NCBI RefSeq assembly: GCF_014199265.1
Contig: NZ_JACIJG010000007.1
Span: 1 to 64,000 of the forward strand
Length of the DNA: 64,000 nucleotides
Source of the DNA: Brucella daejeonensis
Lineage (GTDB): Bacteria; Pseudomonadota; Alphaproteobacteria; Rhizobiales; Rhizobiaceae
Direction: 5' to 3'
Position numbers and translations under genes: made by a program. Below, one piece after another: positions 53,873 through 62,442 of this stretch (the stretch's first letter is position 1; the number at the start of each line of letters is the position of its first letter). The notes under the pieces are model-generated. The model was given only the letters and a program-made list of their open reading frames with translations. It was not told where the DNA came from and ran no database searches.

Positions 53873-55288
53873 TCAGGCCAGATGCCGGGCCGAGATATGC
53901 GCCAGATGCCGGTGCCAGCGCAGCGTCATCAGCACTGCAACGATGCCCAGCCCCGCCGCAAGGCCAAGCCAGATGCCCTGCCCGCCCATTCCAAACCGGA
54001 AGGCGAGCAGCGCGCCGAGCGGCAGGCCCACGCCCCAATAGCCGAACAGCGCCAGATACATCGGAATGCGCGTGTCGCGCAGCCCCCGCAACATGCCCGC
54101 CGCCACGGCCTGTGCGCCGTCAACCGTCTGGAACAGCGCTGCCAGCGCAAGGAAGCTGACAGCCAGTTCCATCACCGGCAGGTTCTGCGGATCGTGCAGA
54201 TCCAGGAAAACGCCGATGAACAGGCGCGGGATCAGCACCATCAGCAGCCCCATCACCGCCATGAAGCCGACGCCAAGCACATAGGCGCTCCAGCCCGCAT
54301 AGGCGATGGCCTTCGGGTTTCCCGCGCCGAAAGCGCGGCCGACGCGCACGGTCGCCACCTGCCCGAAACCGAGCGGCACCATGAAACTGAGCGAGGCAAT
54401 CTGGATCGCCACGGCATGGGCCGCCATGGCGGTCGGGCCAATCCGCCCCATCATCACCACCGCGGCATAGAAGATCGAGGTTTCGAAGACGAAGGTCAGC
54501 GCCATCGGAATGCCGATGCGCCAGAGTTCGAGCAGGCGCGGCCAGTCCGGTCGCCAGAAACGACCGAACAGATGATAGCGGCGGAAACGGCGATGCCACA
54601 GCGTAATGAATACGAGACCGAGGAACATCATCGTGCTGGATGCGGTCGTGGCAATGCCGGCACCGTGCAGTTCCATGCGCGGAAAGCCGAAATGACCGAA
54701 AATGAGCGTCCAGCCGGCAAGCGCGTTGAAGCCGATGGCGAGCGCCGCCACCAGCAATGTCCACATCGGCTTTTCCATCGCGGCGAAAAACGAGCGCAGC
54801 ACGATATAGCCAAGATAGGGCAGCAGCGCCCATTGCAGCGTGTGCATGAAATCGGTCGAGCGCGCGGCAATATCGGGCCGCTGGCCAAGGAAAAGGAAAA
54901 TCTCCTCGCAGTGCCACAGCACGACCCAGATCGGCACCGCGATCATGATCGCCGTCCAGAAGCCCTGACGCACGGTGCGGCGAACATCGCGTACGGAATG
55001 ACGGTTCTTGCCGAGCGCGATGGCGATCATCGGCATGACGGCGGAAACGAGCCCCATCGAGAAGATCATCAGCGTGTGATAGAAGCTCGTCGCCAGCAGC
55101 GCCGATGCAAGCGTGTCCGCGCCAAGGCGACCGATGAAGATCACGTCGGTTGCCGTCAGGGCCGCCTGCGAAAGATTGGTGAAGATCAGCGGCCAGCCCA
55201 GTCTCAGCGCCGCCGACATCTCCCTGCCCCAGCGCTGCGCGCCGGTTTCATGGGGCTCGCGAAAGCCCGCATCGATTGTCCTGTCCAT
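53873..55288 (-). CDS. MATE-family multidrug efflux protein (NorM-like)
   Basis: The 471-residue protein has 12 helices in two MatE halves. Motifs include LGWPLIFTNLSQAALTATDVIFIGRLGADTLA at the start and PLGFGQVATVRVGRAFGAGNPKAIAYAG in the second half. MATE pumps expel cationic drugs and toxins in exchange for Na+ or H+. The substrate is unknown. The minus-strand leader carries a structured RNA-like element (55307-55357). Confidence 0.93.
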   Translation of the reverse strand: MDRTIDAGFREPHETGAQRWGREMSAALRLGWPLIFTNLSQAALTATDVIFIGRLGADTLASALLATSFYHTLMIFSMGLVSAVMPMIAIALGKNRHSVRDVRRTVRQGFWTAIMIAVPIWVVLWHCEEIFLFLGQRPDIAARSTDFMHTLQWALLPYLGYIVLRSFFAAMEKPMWTLLVAALAIGFNALAGWTLIFGHFGFPRMELHGAGIATTASSTMMFLGLVFITLWHRRFRRYHLFGRFWRPDWPRLLELWRIGIPMALTFVFETSIFYAAVVMMGRIGPTAMAAHAVAIQIASLSFMVPLGFGQVATVRVGRAFGAGNPKAIAYAGWSAYVLGVGFMAVMGLLMVLIPRLFIGVFLDLHDPQNLPVMELAVSFLALAALFQTVDGAQAVAAGMLRGLRDTRIPMYLALFGYWGVGLPLGALLAFRFGMGGQGIWLGLAAGLGIVAVLMTLRWHRHLAHISARHLA

Positions 55289-55306
55289 AACTCGCTCCCG
55301 AAGCGT

Positions 55307-55357
55307 CCGGGGCCGTCAGATCGCCGGATGCTCCATGTGGTTGAGGCCACGCCCCGG
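55307..55357 (-). promoter_or_regulatory. Structured leader candidate upstream of the MATE gene
   Basis: CCGGGGC (55307-55313) pairs with GCCCCGG (55351-55357). Immediately inside lie GTGG/CCAC (55337-55340, 55347-55350) and a small GGA/TCC stem. The result resembles a three-way junction about 20-70 bases before the start codon. No known riboswitch class was matched. Confidence 0.45.
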
Positions 55358-55737
55358 AACATCAGAGACCATGTCAATCTGAGAGGGGACGCAGGATAAG
55401 ATCATCGACCGTCCCATGCCGGCTAAGAGCATTCATCGTCTTGAGAACGACGACGCCCCAACTTTTCGGGTTGTCCAATCCCTATCGGGAACGTTGTGTA
55501 TGTTCCAGGAATTGTTCCGGAGCCAAGCGGGCTGCGCATCGATTTGCACAAAATAAGAGCACAATGGATACCAGACCTGTTCAAAGAAGCAACACATCTC
55601 GAAATGGATTTTTCATCTCATGACACCGGGAGGAACGAAATCCTCATTCTGGCGTGAAAGGGCGGTTCGCCGTCCGATAAAGGATTGACGCCAACGCCCT
55701 AACCAATAGGAATAATTGCAATAAATGAGGAGGCATC
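55358..55737. other. Non-coding gap before the proline racemase-family gene
   Basis: The stretch holds no convincing gene; a 60-codon frame at 55441-55623 lacks a ribosome site and shows no protein-like pattern. A/T-rich parts around 55540-55620 and near 55710-55730 may include promoters. GAGGAGG precedes the ATG at 55738. Confidence 0.5.
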
Positions 55738-56766
55738 ATGCGCAGCACCAAACTCATCCATATTGTCGGCTGTCATGCGGAAGGCGAAGTCGGCGACGTC
55801 ATCGTTGGCGGTGTGGCGCCCCCGCCGGGCAACACGGTGTGGGAGCAATCGCGCTTCATCGCCCGTGACGAAACCTTGCGCAATTTCGTGCTCAATGAGC
55901 CGCGCGGCGGCGTGTTTCGCCACGTCAATCTGCTGGTGCCACCGAAGGATCCGCGCGCGCAGATGGGTTTCATCATTATGGAACCCGCCGATACGCCGCC
56001 CATGTCCGGCTCCAATTCGATCTGCGTTTCGACCGTGCTTCTCGACAGCGGCATCATTCCCATGCAGGAACCGGTGACGCGCATGGTGCTGGAAGCGCCG
56101 GGCGGGATCATCGAAGTGGAAGCCGAATGCCGCAACGGCAAGGCCGAGCGCATTTCCGTGCGCAATGTGCCGTCTTTCGCGGACCGGCTGGATGCATCGC
56201 TGGAAGTTGAGGGGATTGGCACCGTTACGGTCGATACGGCCTATGGTGGCGACAGTTTTGTCATTATTGATGCAACGCAGATCGGCATGAAAATCGAACC
56301 GGATCACGCGCGGGAACTCGCCGAAATCGGCGTGAAGATCACCAAGGCCGCCAATGAGCAGCTTGGCTTCCGCCATCCCGAAAAAGACTGGGATCACATT
56401 TCGTTTTGCCAGATTACCGAGCCGGTGACACGCGAGGGCGATGTGCTGACCGGCGTGAACACGGTTGCGATCCGCCCCGCCAAGCTGGACCGTTCACCGA
56501 CCGGCACCGGCTGTTCGGCGCGCATGGCCGTGCTGCACGCCAAGGGCCAGATGCAGGCGGGCGAGCGCTATATCGGCAAGTCCGTGCTTGGCACCGAGTT
56601 TCACTGCAAACTCGATCATGTGCTGGAACTTGGCGGCAGGCCCGCGATCAGCCCGATCATTTCCGGTCGCGCATGGGTGACCGGCACCGCGCAACTCATG
56701 CTCGATCCGGGCGATCCGTTTCCACATGGTTACCGCCTCTCCGACACCTGGCCCCGGGGCAATTGA
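55738..56766 (+). CDS. Proline racemase-family enzyme (Ser/Cys type)
   Basis: The 342-residue protein belongs to the proline racemase superfamily. The first catalytic position, usually Cys, is Ser90 in [19 protein letters not shown]; the second is Cys259 in [15 protein letters not shown]. As recalled, Ser/Cys members act on hydroxyproline, including bifunctional trans-3-hydroxyproline dehydratase/4-hydroxyproline epimerases. So it is probably not a simple proline racemase. No other hydroxyproline genes are in the window. Confidence 0.9.
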   Translation: MRSTKLIHIVGCHAEGEVGDVIVGGVAPPPGNTVWEQSRFIARDETLRNFVLNEPRGGVFRHVNLLVPPKDPRAQMGFIIMEPADTPPMSGSNSICVSTVLLDSGIIPMQEPVTRMVLEAPGGIIEVEAECRNGKAERISVRNVPSFADRLDASLEVEGIGTVTVDTAYGGDSFVIIDATQIGMKIEPDHARELAEIGVKITKAANEQLGFRHPEKDWDHISFCQITEPVTREGDVLTGVNTVAIRPAKLDRSPTGTGCSARMAVLHAKGQMQAGERYIGKSVLGTEFHCKLDHVLELGGRPAISPIISGRAWVTGTAQLMLDPGDPFPHGYRLSDTWPRGN

Positions 56767-56804
56767 TATTCAGACGCTGACGGCCTGCAAATGGCGCTTT
56801 TCTA

Positions 56805-56852
56805 CGCTTCCGGTGCTCATGTACCCAAAAGTACATTCCGCTCCGGTTCTCA
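56805..56852. repeat. Second copy of the CGCTCCGGTGCTCA repeat
   Basis: CGCTTCCGGTGCTCA (56805-56819) and CGCTCCGGTTCTCA (56839-56852) flank GTAC...GTAC, as at 10334-10380. First member of a repeat island downstream of the racemase-family gene. Confidence 0.75.
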
Positions 56853-56949
56853 AAAAACACCATTTTCGGCTCGTCATCACCAGAATCTCAATCACCCCGC
56901 ACAGCCTGTCTTACTACCGCTCTTCTGACCTCTTTATCGAGCACCACAC

Positions 56950-56995
56950 CCCTCACCCTGAGGTGCGTAGCGAAGCGGAGCCTCGAAGGGCGAGG
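56950..56995. repeat. REP-like palindrome in the repeat island
   Basis: CCTCACCCTGAGG on the left is complementary in part to CCTCGAAGGGCGAGG on the right. It matches the family at 32655, 35566 and 57039, in the opposite orientation to that at 57039. Confidence 0.8.
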
Positions 56996-57038
56996 TCCAG
57001 ATGGAACTGGAAATACAACGCCGGTCGTCACACCCGCG

Positions 57039-57089
57039 ATCCTTCGATCCTTCGAGACGGCCCTACGGGCCTCCTCAGGATGAGGATCG
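57039..57089. repeat. REP-like palindrome beside the CANSDH terminator
   Basis: GATCCTTCGA...CTCAGGATGAGGATCG forms the outer stem; inner GGCC/CGGGCC bases can also pair. Another copy of the same family lies 44 bases to the left. Confidence 0.8.
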
Positions 57090-57107
57090 AAAAGCAATAC
57101 GCGCATT

Positions 57108-57133
57108 AAAAAACCCGCCGAAGCGGGTTTTTT
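57108..57133 (-). terminator. Terminator after the carboxynorspermidine operon
   Basis: AAAAAACCCGC (57108-57118) pairs perfectly with GCGGGTTTTTT (57123-57133) around CGAA. T runs on both sides make it bidirectional; it lies 20 bases past the gene end. Confidence 0.92.
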
Positions 57134-57153
57134 TCATGTCTCTTTTGCCGCGT

Positions 57154-58395
57154 TTACGCGAAATCGAGCGGACGGTCGCCGTCCTCATCCTTGATGCGTG
57201 ACGGCAGGCCGATATGGTTGAGGATGTGGAGGAAAGGCTTCGGATTGAGCTCTTCCACATTGACCATCTTCTTCACGTCCCACTCGCCCGAAGCGATCAG
57301 GATCGCGGCCGCAACCGGCGGCACGCCAGCCGTATAGGAAATGCCCTGCGAACCGACCTCGTTATAGGCTTCCTTGTGGTCGGCAACGTTATAGATGAAG
57401 ACTTCCTTTTCCTTGCCGTCCCTGGTGCCCTTGACGAAATCGCCAATGCAGGTCTTGCCGGTATAGTCAGGCGCAAGCGACGACGGATCGGGCAGCACGG
57501 CCTTGACCACCTTCAGCGGCACGACTTCCAGACCTTCCGCGGTCTTGACCGGCTGTTCGGACAGGAGGCCGAGATTGTTCAGGACGGTGAAGACGTTGAT
57601 ATAGTGATCGCCAAAGCCCATCCAGAAACGCACGTCGGCATTGGGGTAGTTCTTGGACAGCGAATGCACTTCGTCATGGCCCGTCATATAGGCCTTGCTC
57701 GGACCAACGACCGGCAGGTCAAATGTCTGGCCGACCTCGAACATCCTGTTCGACTGCCATGCGCCCTGCTGCCACGAATAGACCGTGCCGGTAAATTCGC
57801 GGAAATTGATTTCCGGGTCGAAATTGGTCGAGAACCAGCGGCCATGCGAGCCAGCATTGATGTCAACGATGTCGATGGATTTGACGTCATCGAGATAATC
57901 GTCGGCGGCCAGACGCGCATAGGCATTGACCACGCCCGGATCGAAGCCAATGCCGAGAATGGCGGTGATGCCCTTCTCTTCGCATTCCTTCAGGTGCTTC
58001 CATTCGTAATTGCCATACCATGGCGGCGTCTCGCAGATCTTCTTCGGATCTTCGTGGATAGCGGTGTCCATATAGGCCACGCCCGTATCGATTGAGGCGC
58101 GGAGGACCGACATATTGAGGAAGGCCGAGCCGACATTGATGACGATCTGAACACCCGTTTTCTGGATAAGGGCCTTGGTGGCCTCCACATCCATTGCATC
58201 CAGCGCATGCGCTTCCAGCTTCACCTCGGTCTTGAGGCTCTTCTTCTCGCGCACGCTATCGATAATCCTGCGGCATTTCTCAACCGTGCGGGACGCAATG
58301 TGGATATCCCCCAATACGTCAGAGTTCTGGGCACATTTATGCGCCACAACCTGTGCTACGCCCCCGGCGCCGATAATGAGAACGTTCTTCTTCAT
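57154..58395 (-). CDS. Carboxynorspermidine/carboxyspermidine synthase
   Basis: This dehydrogenase of the saccharopine type condenses an aspartate semialdehyde and a diamine into the carboxy-polyamine (CANSDH/CASDH). The 413-residue protein starts MKKNVLIIGAGGVAQVVAHKC, a Rossmann NADPH site, and has ILGIGFDPGVVNAYARLAADDYL. Next to nspC it makes spermidine without S-adenosylmethionine decarboxylase. The frame extends 34 codons upstream of ATG 58395. Confidence 0.93.
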   Translation of the reverse strand: MKKNVLIIGAGGVAQVVAHKCAQNSDVLGDIHIASRTVEKCRRIIDSVREKKSLKTEVKLEAHALDAMDVEATKALIQKTGVQIVINVGSAFLNMSVLRASIDTGVAYMDTAIHEDPKKICETPPWYGNYEWKHLKECEEKGITAILGIGFDPGVVNAYARLAADDYLDDVKSIDIVDINAGSHGRWFSTNFDPEINFREFTGTVYSWQQGAWQSNRMFEVGQTFDLPVVGPSKAYMTGHDEVHSLSKNYPNADVRFWMGFGDHYINVFTVLNNLGLLSEQPVKTAEGLEVVPLKVVKAVLPDPSSLAPDYTGKTCIGDFVKGTRDGKEKEVFIYNVADHKEAYNEVGSQGISYTAGVPPVAAAILIASGEWDVKKMVNVEELNPKPFLHILNHIGLPSRIKDEDGDRPLDFA

Positions 58396-58511
58396 TTTCT
58401 GTCGATGCTTCCTCTTCCAGCGGTTTCCCGCCATCTGTTGTGCGTCCCTGGCGCTCTCAGCCAATCGGAACGGGTTCAGTTTCGCGTCGCGGATCAATTG
58501 CGACGCAGGGT

Positions 58512-59609
58512 TCAGGAGAGCGAACCCTCGAAATCCGCGTAATCGAATTCGCGGACAAGTTTGACCGTGCCGTCGAGTTCGCGTACGGCAATGGCAGGCA
58601 TTTTCACGCCATTAAACCAGTTTTTCTTGACCATCGTATAACCGGCGGCATCCTCGAAGGAGAGGCGGTCGCCAACCTTCAATTCCTGTTCGAATTTGAA
58701 CTCGCCGAAAATATCGCCCGCAAGGCAGGACTTGCCGCAAACCATATAGCTGTGCTGGCCATTGTTCGGCGCCATTTTCGCCTTTTCGCGATAGATCAGC
58801 AGATCGAGCATATGCGCCTCGATGGAACTATCGACAATGGCGAGATTCTTGCCGTTATAGAGCGTATCGAGAACGGTCACTTCGAGCGTGGTCGTTTTGG
58901 TGATCGAGGCCTCACCCGGCTCCAGATAGACCTGAACGCCGAATTTTTCCGAGAATGCCTTCAGGCGCGCGCAGAAATCATCGACCGGATAGTCGTCACC
59001 GGTGAAATGGATGCCGCCGCCAAGGCTCACCCATTCGACGCGATGCAACAACGAACCGAACTTTTCCTCAATATCGGTCAGCATCTTGTCGAAAAGACCG
59101 AAATCGGAATTTTCGCAATTGTTATGGATCATGAAGCCGGTGACGCGATCCATGATCTTCTCGACCTTGGCCACATCCCATTCGCCAAGGCGGCTGAACG
59201 GGCGCGCCGGATCGGCCAGATCGAAGCTTGATGACGACACACCCGGATTAAGCCGCAGACCACGCTTGATATGCGCCGCCTTATCGGCAAAGCGCTCCAA
59301 CTGGCCTATCGAATTGAAGATGATCTTGTCGGCATGGGAAACGACGTCATCGATCTCGTGATCGGCATAGGCCACGCTATAGGCATGGGTTTCACCGCCG
59401 AATTTTTCGCGGCCCAGACGCACCTCATTGAGCGAGGACGAGGTGGTGCCGTCCATATATTCGCTCATGAAATCGAACACCGACCATGTGGCGAAGCATT
59501 TCAGCGCCAAAAGCGCCTTGGCGCCGGATTTCTCGCGCACATAGGCGATCTTTTCCATGTTGCGCTTCAGCTTGGTCTTGTCGATCAGGTAATAGGGCGT
59601 CTGGATCAT
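58512..59609 (-). CDS. nspC: Carboxynorspermidine decarboxylase
   Basis: NspC is a PLP enzyme of the alanine racemase-like fold that decarboxylates carboxy(nor)spermidine. The 365-residue protein has KALLALKCFATWSVFDFM with the PLP lysine, VSLGGGIHFTGDDYPVDDF and CGKSCLAGDIFGEF. Length is typical. It lies 116 bases upstream of the synthase gene on the same strand, probably one operon. ATG 59609 is used; the frame extends 24 codons upstream. Confidence 0.95.
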   Translation of the reverse strand: MIQTPYYLIDKTKLKRNMEKIAYVREKSGAKALLALKCFATWSVFDFMSEYMDGTTSSSLNEVRLGREKFGGETHAYSVAYADHEIDDVVSHADKIIFNSIGQLERFADKAAHIKRGLRLNPGVSSSSFDLADPARPFSRLGEWDVAKVEKIMDRVTGFMIHNNCENSDFGLFDKMLTDIEEKFGSLLHRVEWVSLGGGIHFTGDDYPVDDFCARLKAFSEKFGVQVYLEPGEASITKTTTLEVTVLDTLYNGKNLAIVDSSIEAHMLDLLIYREKAKMAPNNGQHSYMVCGKSCLAGDIFGEFKFEQELKVGDRLSFEDAAGYTMVKKNWFNGVKMPAIAVRELDGTVKLVREFDYADFEGSLS

Positions 59610-59967
59610 GAGAGTTCCGAGTTGTTTGGCCGGGCCGTCCGATGGGGAAATCTGGCCTCGCCAGCAAGGCTGGTTTGCCAAGTGGAGGAAACAGGCAAGT
59701 AGTTTCCCAAATTATTCGAAGGCTTATAGGAAGCTTGTGACAGAAACACAAATCCGCCACAGCATTATCGGGAAAAAATTTCCCCACAAGCTGTCGCGGA
59801 TCGCTTCCCATCTCCGGCCACCTCCGGTGGTTCGGGCTTCATATAAGGCTTTTCCCCGGAATTTGAACCCCTTCCATACGTCTCCACTGTTTTCGGTGAA
59901 GCTCCTTGTTTCGAAGCGCCGCTATCCTGCCCTTATAGTGGCCAGTCGGACCATCAAAATAATTAAA
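59610..59967. other. Non-coding divergent region between nspC and the MFS gene
   Basis: No gene is supported here. GGGAAA-AAA-TTTCCC (59770-59784) is an imperfect palindrome. The region must hold promoters for nspC (minus) and the MFS gene (plus). Confidence 0.5.
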
Positions 59968-59981
59968 CAAGCATTTGCTTG
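59968..59981. promoter_or_regulatory. Palindrome CAAGCATTTGCTTG, candidate operator
   Basis: CAAGCA (59968-59973) and TGCTTG (59976-59981) form a perfect palindrome with two central bases, within an A/T-rich stretch about 95 bases before the MFS gene. It overlaps TTGACA at 59979-59984, a possible -35 box. A repressor site is inferred; no regulator is known. Confidence 0.5.
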
Positions 59982-60075
59982 ACAAATTATAAGGCCGGGC
60001 GTAGCCATTGGCATTATCTGGAAAGGCGAAGCCGTCGCGGCTTCCGCTCATGCAAATGCATCAAGGGAAAATCCA

Positions 60076-61506
60076 ATGCAGGATCAGAAGTCGACCGCAG
60101 GATGGGGAGACCTGTTCGCAGGCAAGAATGCCATAGTCTCGCTGACGCTGGTGGGCGGCGTAGCGCTTCATGCAATAAATGTGTTCATCGCCACGACCAT
60201 TCTGCCGACCGTTGTCGCCGATATTGGCGGCATCGATTATTATGCATGGAATACCGCGCTGTTCGTGACCGCATCCATCCTCGGCTCCGCGCTCGTTCCC
60301 CGGCTTCTTTCGCAGGCAGGACCGCGAAGCGCCTATCTGGTCGCCGCAATCGTCTTTGCAGCGGGAACACTTGCCTGCGGCCTTGCGCCGTCCATGCCCG
60401 TTATGCTGGCGGGGCGCGCGATACAGGGGCTCGGCGGCGGCATGATGCTCGCCCTTTCCTATTCCATGATCCGTATCGTCTTCGACGAAACCCTTTGGCC
60501 CCGTGCCATCGGACTGGTTTCGGGCATGTGGGGCGTGGCGACGCTTGTCGGCCCGGCTATCGGCGGCGTCTTTGCAGAACTGGGCATGTGGCGCGCCGCC
60601 TTCTGGTCGCTCGCCCCCGTTATTGCCGTCTTCACCGTCATGGCCATAACCGTATTGCCGCGCGAGTCCGGTTCGGCGGCCAGCGAGGACCGCCTGGCCT
60701 GGCCGCAACTCGTCCTTCTCACCGCTGCGGTTCTTTCGGTTTCGGCCGGGAGCATATCGTCCGATCTGGCGTGGAATGCTTCCGGCGTGTTGCTCGCCAT
60801 CATTCTGCTGCTTCTGCTTGCGGCGATCGAGAACAAGGCCAGCAGGCGCATTCTTCCGAAAGGCTCGTTCAGCATCCAGCGGCTCGGCGCGCTCTATCTC
60901 ACCCTCGCCTTTCTGAGCGCATCCGTCACCAGTTCGGAAGTCTTCGTGCCGCTGTTCTTCCAGGTGCTGCACAACCAGTCGCCGCTGGTGGCCGGATATC
61001 TCGCCGCCATCATGGGCGGCAGCTGGACGCTCGGCTCCATCGGCTCGTCAGGCGTTCCCGACGGGCGCACCGACAGGGTCATCCTCGCCGCTCCCGTCAT
61101 GGGCGTCGCGGGCATGGTGACCCTGGCCATTCTCATTCCGACCGGAAGCGAAGGACATTGGTACGATCTTCTGCCGATCTGTCTCGCGCTGGCGGTCATC
61201 GGCTTCGGCGTCGGCCTGACATGGCCGCATCTGCTGACCCGTATCTTCAAGCGGGCCGACACGGAAGACCAGAATCTGGCGTCCGCTTCCGTGACCATGG
61301 TCCAGCTTTTCACGACTGCGCTTGGCGCTGCGCTGGCCGGCATGGTTGCCAATATGGCGGGCCTCAGCAATCCCGGTGGTTTTGCGGGCACGGCCCATGC
61401 CGCGCTCTGGCTCTTCTCCGGCTTCGCAATATTGTCCGGACTGGCTTTCCTGTCGGCGCTGGCGCTGGTTCGCAGCGCAAGACAGCCGCAGCCCGCATCA
61501 TGCTGA
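60076..61506 (+). CDS. MFS drug efflux transporter (DHA2-like)
   Basis: The 476-residue protein has 12-14 helices. It contains the motif C-like LVGPAIGGVFAELGMWRAAFW and GRAIQGLGGGMMLALSYSMI, typical of drug:H+ antiporters. The substrate is unknown. It converges with the SufR-like regulator gene with two bases between. A palindrome upstream may be its operator. Confidence 0.92.
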   Translation: MQDQKSTAGWGDLFAGKNAIVSLTLVGGVALHAINVFIATTILPTVVADIGGIDYYAWNTALFVTASILGSALVPRLLSQAGPRSAYLVAAIVFAAGTLACGLAPSMPVMLAGRAIQGLGGGMMLALSYSMIRIVFDETLWPRAIGLVSGMWGVATLVGPAIGGVFAELGMWRAAFWSLAPVIAVFTVMAITVLPRESGSAASEDRLAWPQLVLLTAAVLSVSAGSISSDLAWNASGVLLAIILLLLLAAIENKASRRILPKGSFSIQRLGALYLTLAFLSASVTSSEVFVPLFFQVLHNQSPLVAGYLAAIMGGSWTLGSIGSSGVPDGRTDRVILAAPVMGVAGMVTLAILIPTGSEGHWYDLLPICLALAVIGFGVGLTWPHLLTRIFKRADTEDQNLASASVTMVQLFTTALGAALAGMVANMAGLSNPGGFAGTAHAALWLFSGFAILSGLAFLSALALVRSARQPQPASC

Positions 61507-61508
61507 GT

Positions 61509-62186
61509 TCAATCAGGATGCCGTTCACCGGTCGCTGCGATGATATAAGCGCAGCGCCGTGCGCCGGCCAGAATATGCTCGGTGCGCCTTACCGAAACAC
61601 CGGGACCGAGAACGGCGATGAATATCTCAAGCTCCGCCCGGCAAAAACCCTGACACGCATCGGCGGCGGCGCAGATCGGGCAGTGGTTTTCGATAAACAG
61701 CCACGACCCATCTTCCTGCTGCTCGACATCGGCCATATATCCTTCCGCCGAGCGGATGGCCGCCAGTTCCTTCACCCGTTCGCCAAGCGGCAAGTCCTTC
61801 AGGCGGGCCTGATACTGTCGGCGTGTCTCCGTCTCACGATGGGTGATCAGCACATCGAGCGCATCCTGACCGAGAATGGCGCGCACGGAATGCAGAAGCT
61901 GAACTGTCAGGTCGGCGTGGGTGTCGGGAAAGCGCTTGTTGCCGGTCTCGGTCAGGTCCCAGAACTGAGAGGGACGCCCGACGCCCTGCGATACCGAATG
62001 CGGAGCGACGAGACCTTCCTCGGCAAGACGCACCAATTGCTGGCGCACGGCCTCGCCGGTCGTTCCCAGATGTTCGCCGATCACGGCAGCGGTCTGCGCA
62101 CCCCGCATCTTGAGCGAGAGCATGATCCGCTCGGCGGGAGAACGTGCTACCGAAACGTCTGCATTTAGAAAGTCATTTCTTGACAT
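61509..62186 (-). CDS. SufR-like winged-helix regulator with cysteine cluster
   Basis: The 225-residue protein has an N-terminal winged helix (AERIMLSLKMRGAQTAAVIGEHLGTTGEAVRQQLVRLAEEGLV). The C-terminal domain has four cysteines, CPICAAADACQGFCRAELEIF, plus one near the end (ARRCAY). This pattern resembles SufR, an Fe-S cluster sensor. The gene is divergent from sodB with 256 bases between, so oxidative or iron control of sodB is plausible. No suf genes are in the window. Confidence 0.85.
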   Translation of the reverse strand: MSRNDFLNADVSVARSPAERIMLSLKMRGAQTAAVIGEHLGTTGEAVRQQLVRLAEEGLVAPHSVSQGVGRPSQFWDLTETGNKRFPDTHADLTVQLLHSVRAILGQDALDVLITHRETETRRQYQARLKDLPLGERVKELAAIRSAEGYMADVEQQEDGSWLFIENHCPICAAADACQGFCRAELEIFIAVLGPGVSVRRTEHILAGARRCAYIIAATGERHPD

Positions 62187-62338
62187 ATTGCCGATTTTCT
62201 ATTTAAAGAAGGATTATCTTGTTAAATAAGCCATTGGCACAATTTTAGCAAGATCGTTATCAAACGACGGCACTCAACCGGCGACCAGTAAAGACAGATG
62301 AATGGGCCTGACGGGTCCGGGCCGCGACGGCGTACGTA

Positions 62339-62426
62339 ATACCAAGGCGCTAAGATGCTTATGCATCACGCCTTGAAAAGTTCAATCGCCACTCAGGCCT
62401 AACCGGGTCTCGATGAGACTTGGTAT
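62339..62426 (+). promoter_or_regulatory. Nested palindromes in the sodB leader
   Basis: CAAGGCG (62343-62349) pairs with CGCCTTG (62369-62375), with GATGC/GCATC (62354-62358, 62363-62367) inside. GTCTC/GAGAC (62407-62411, 62415-62419) forms a second hairpin. ATACCAAG (62339-62346) can pair with CTTGGTAT (62419-62426), which would compete with both. The block ends 17 bases before the sodB ATG. Confidence 0.6.
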
Positions 62427-62442
62427 AACAAGGAGTTTTAAA

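Noticed and set aside
53855-55399. 514-codon plus-strand frame opposite the MATE gene
   Set aside because: Composition (His, Arg, Gln, Glu rich, no helices) is that of the complement of a membrane protein.
55441-55623. 60-codon plus-strand frame between MATE and the racemase-family gene
   Set aside because: No ribosome site, no family pattern, basic low-hydrophobic sequence; treated as non-coding.
55610-55737. Possible glycine riboswitch before the racemase-family gene
   Set aside because: The CACCGGGAGG stretch recalls part of the motif, but the conserved core and second half are missing.
59979-62168. 729-codon plus-strand frame overlapping the MFS gene and SufR-like gene
   Set aside because: Out of frame with the clear MFS protein and antisense to the regulator; no recognisable motifs.
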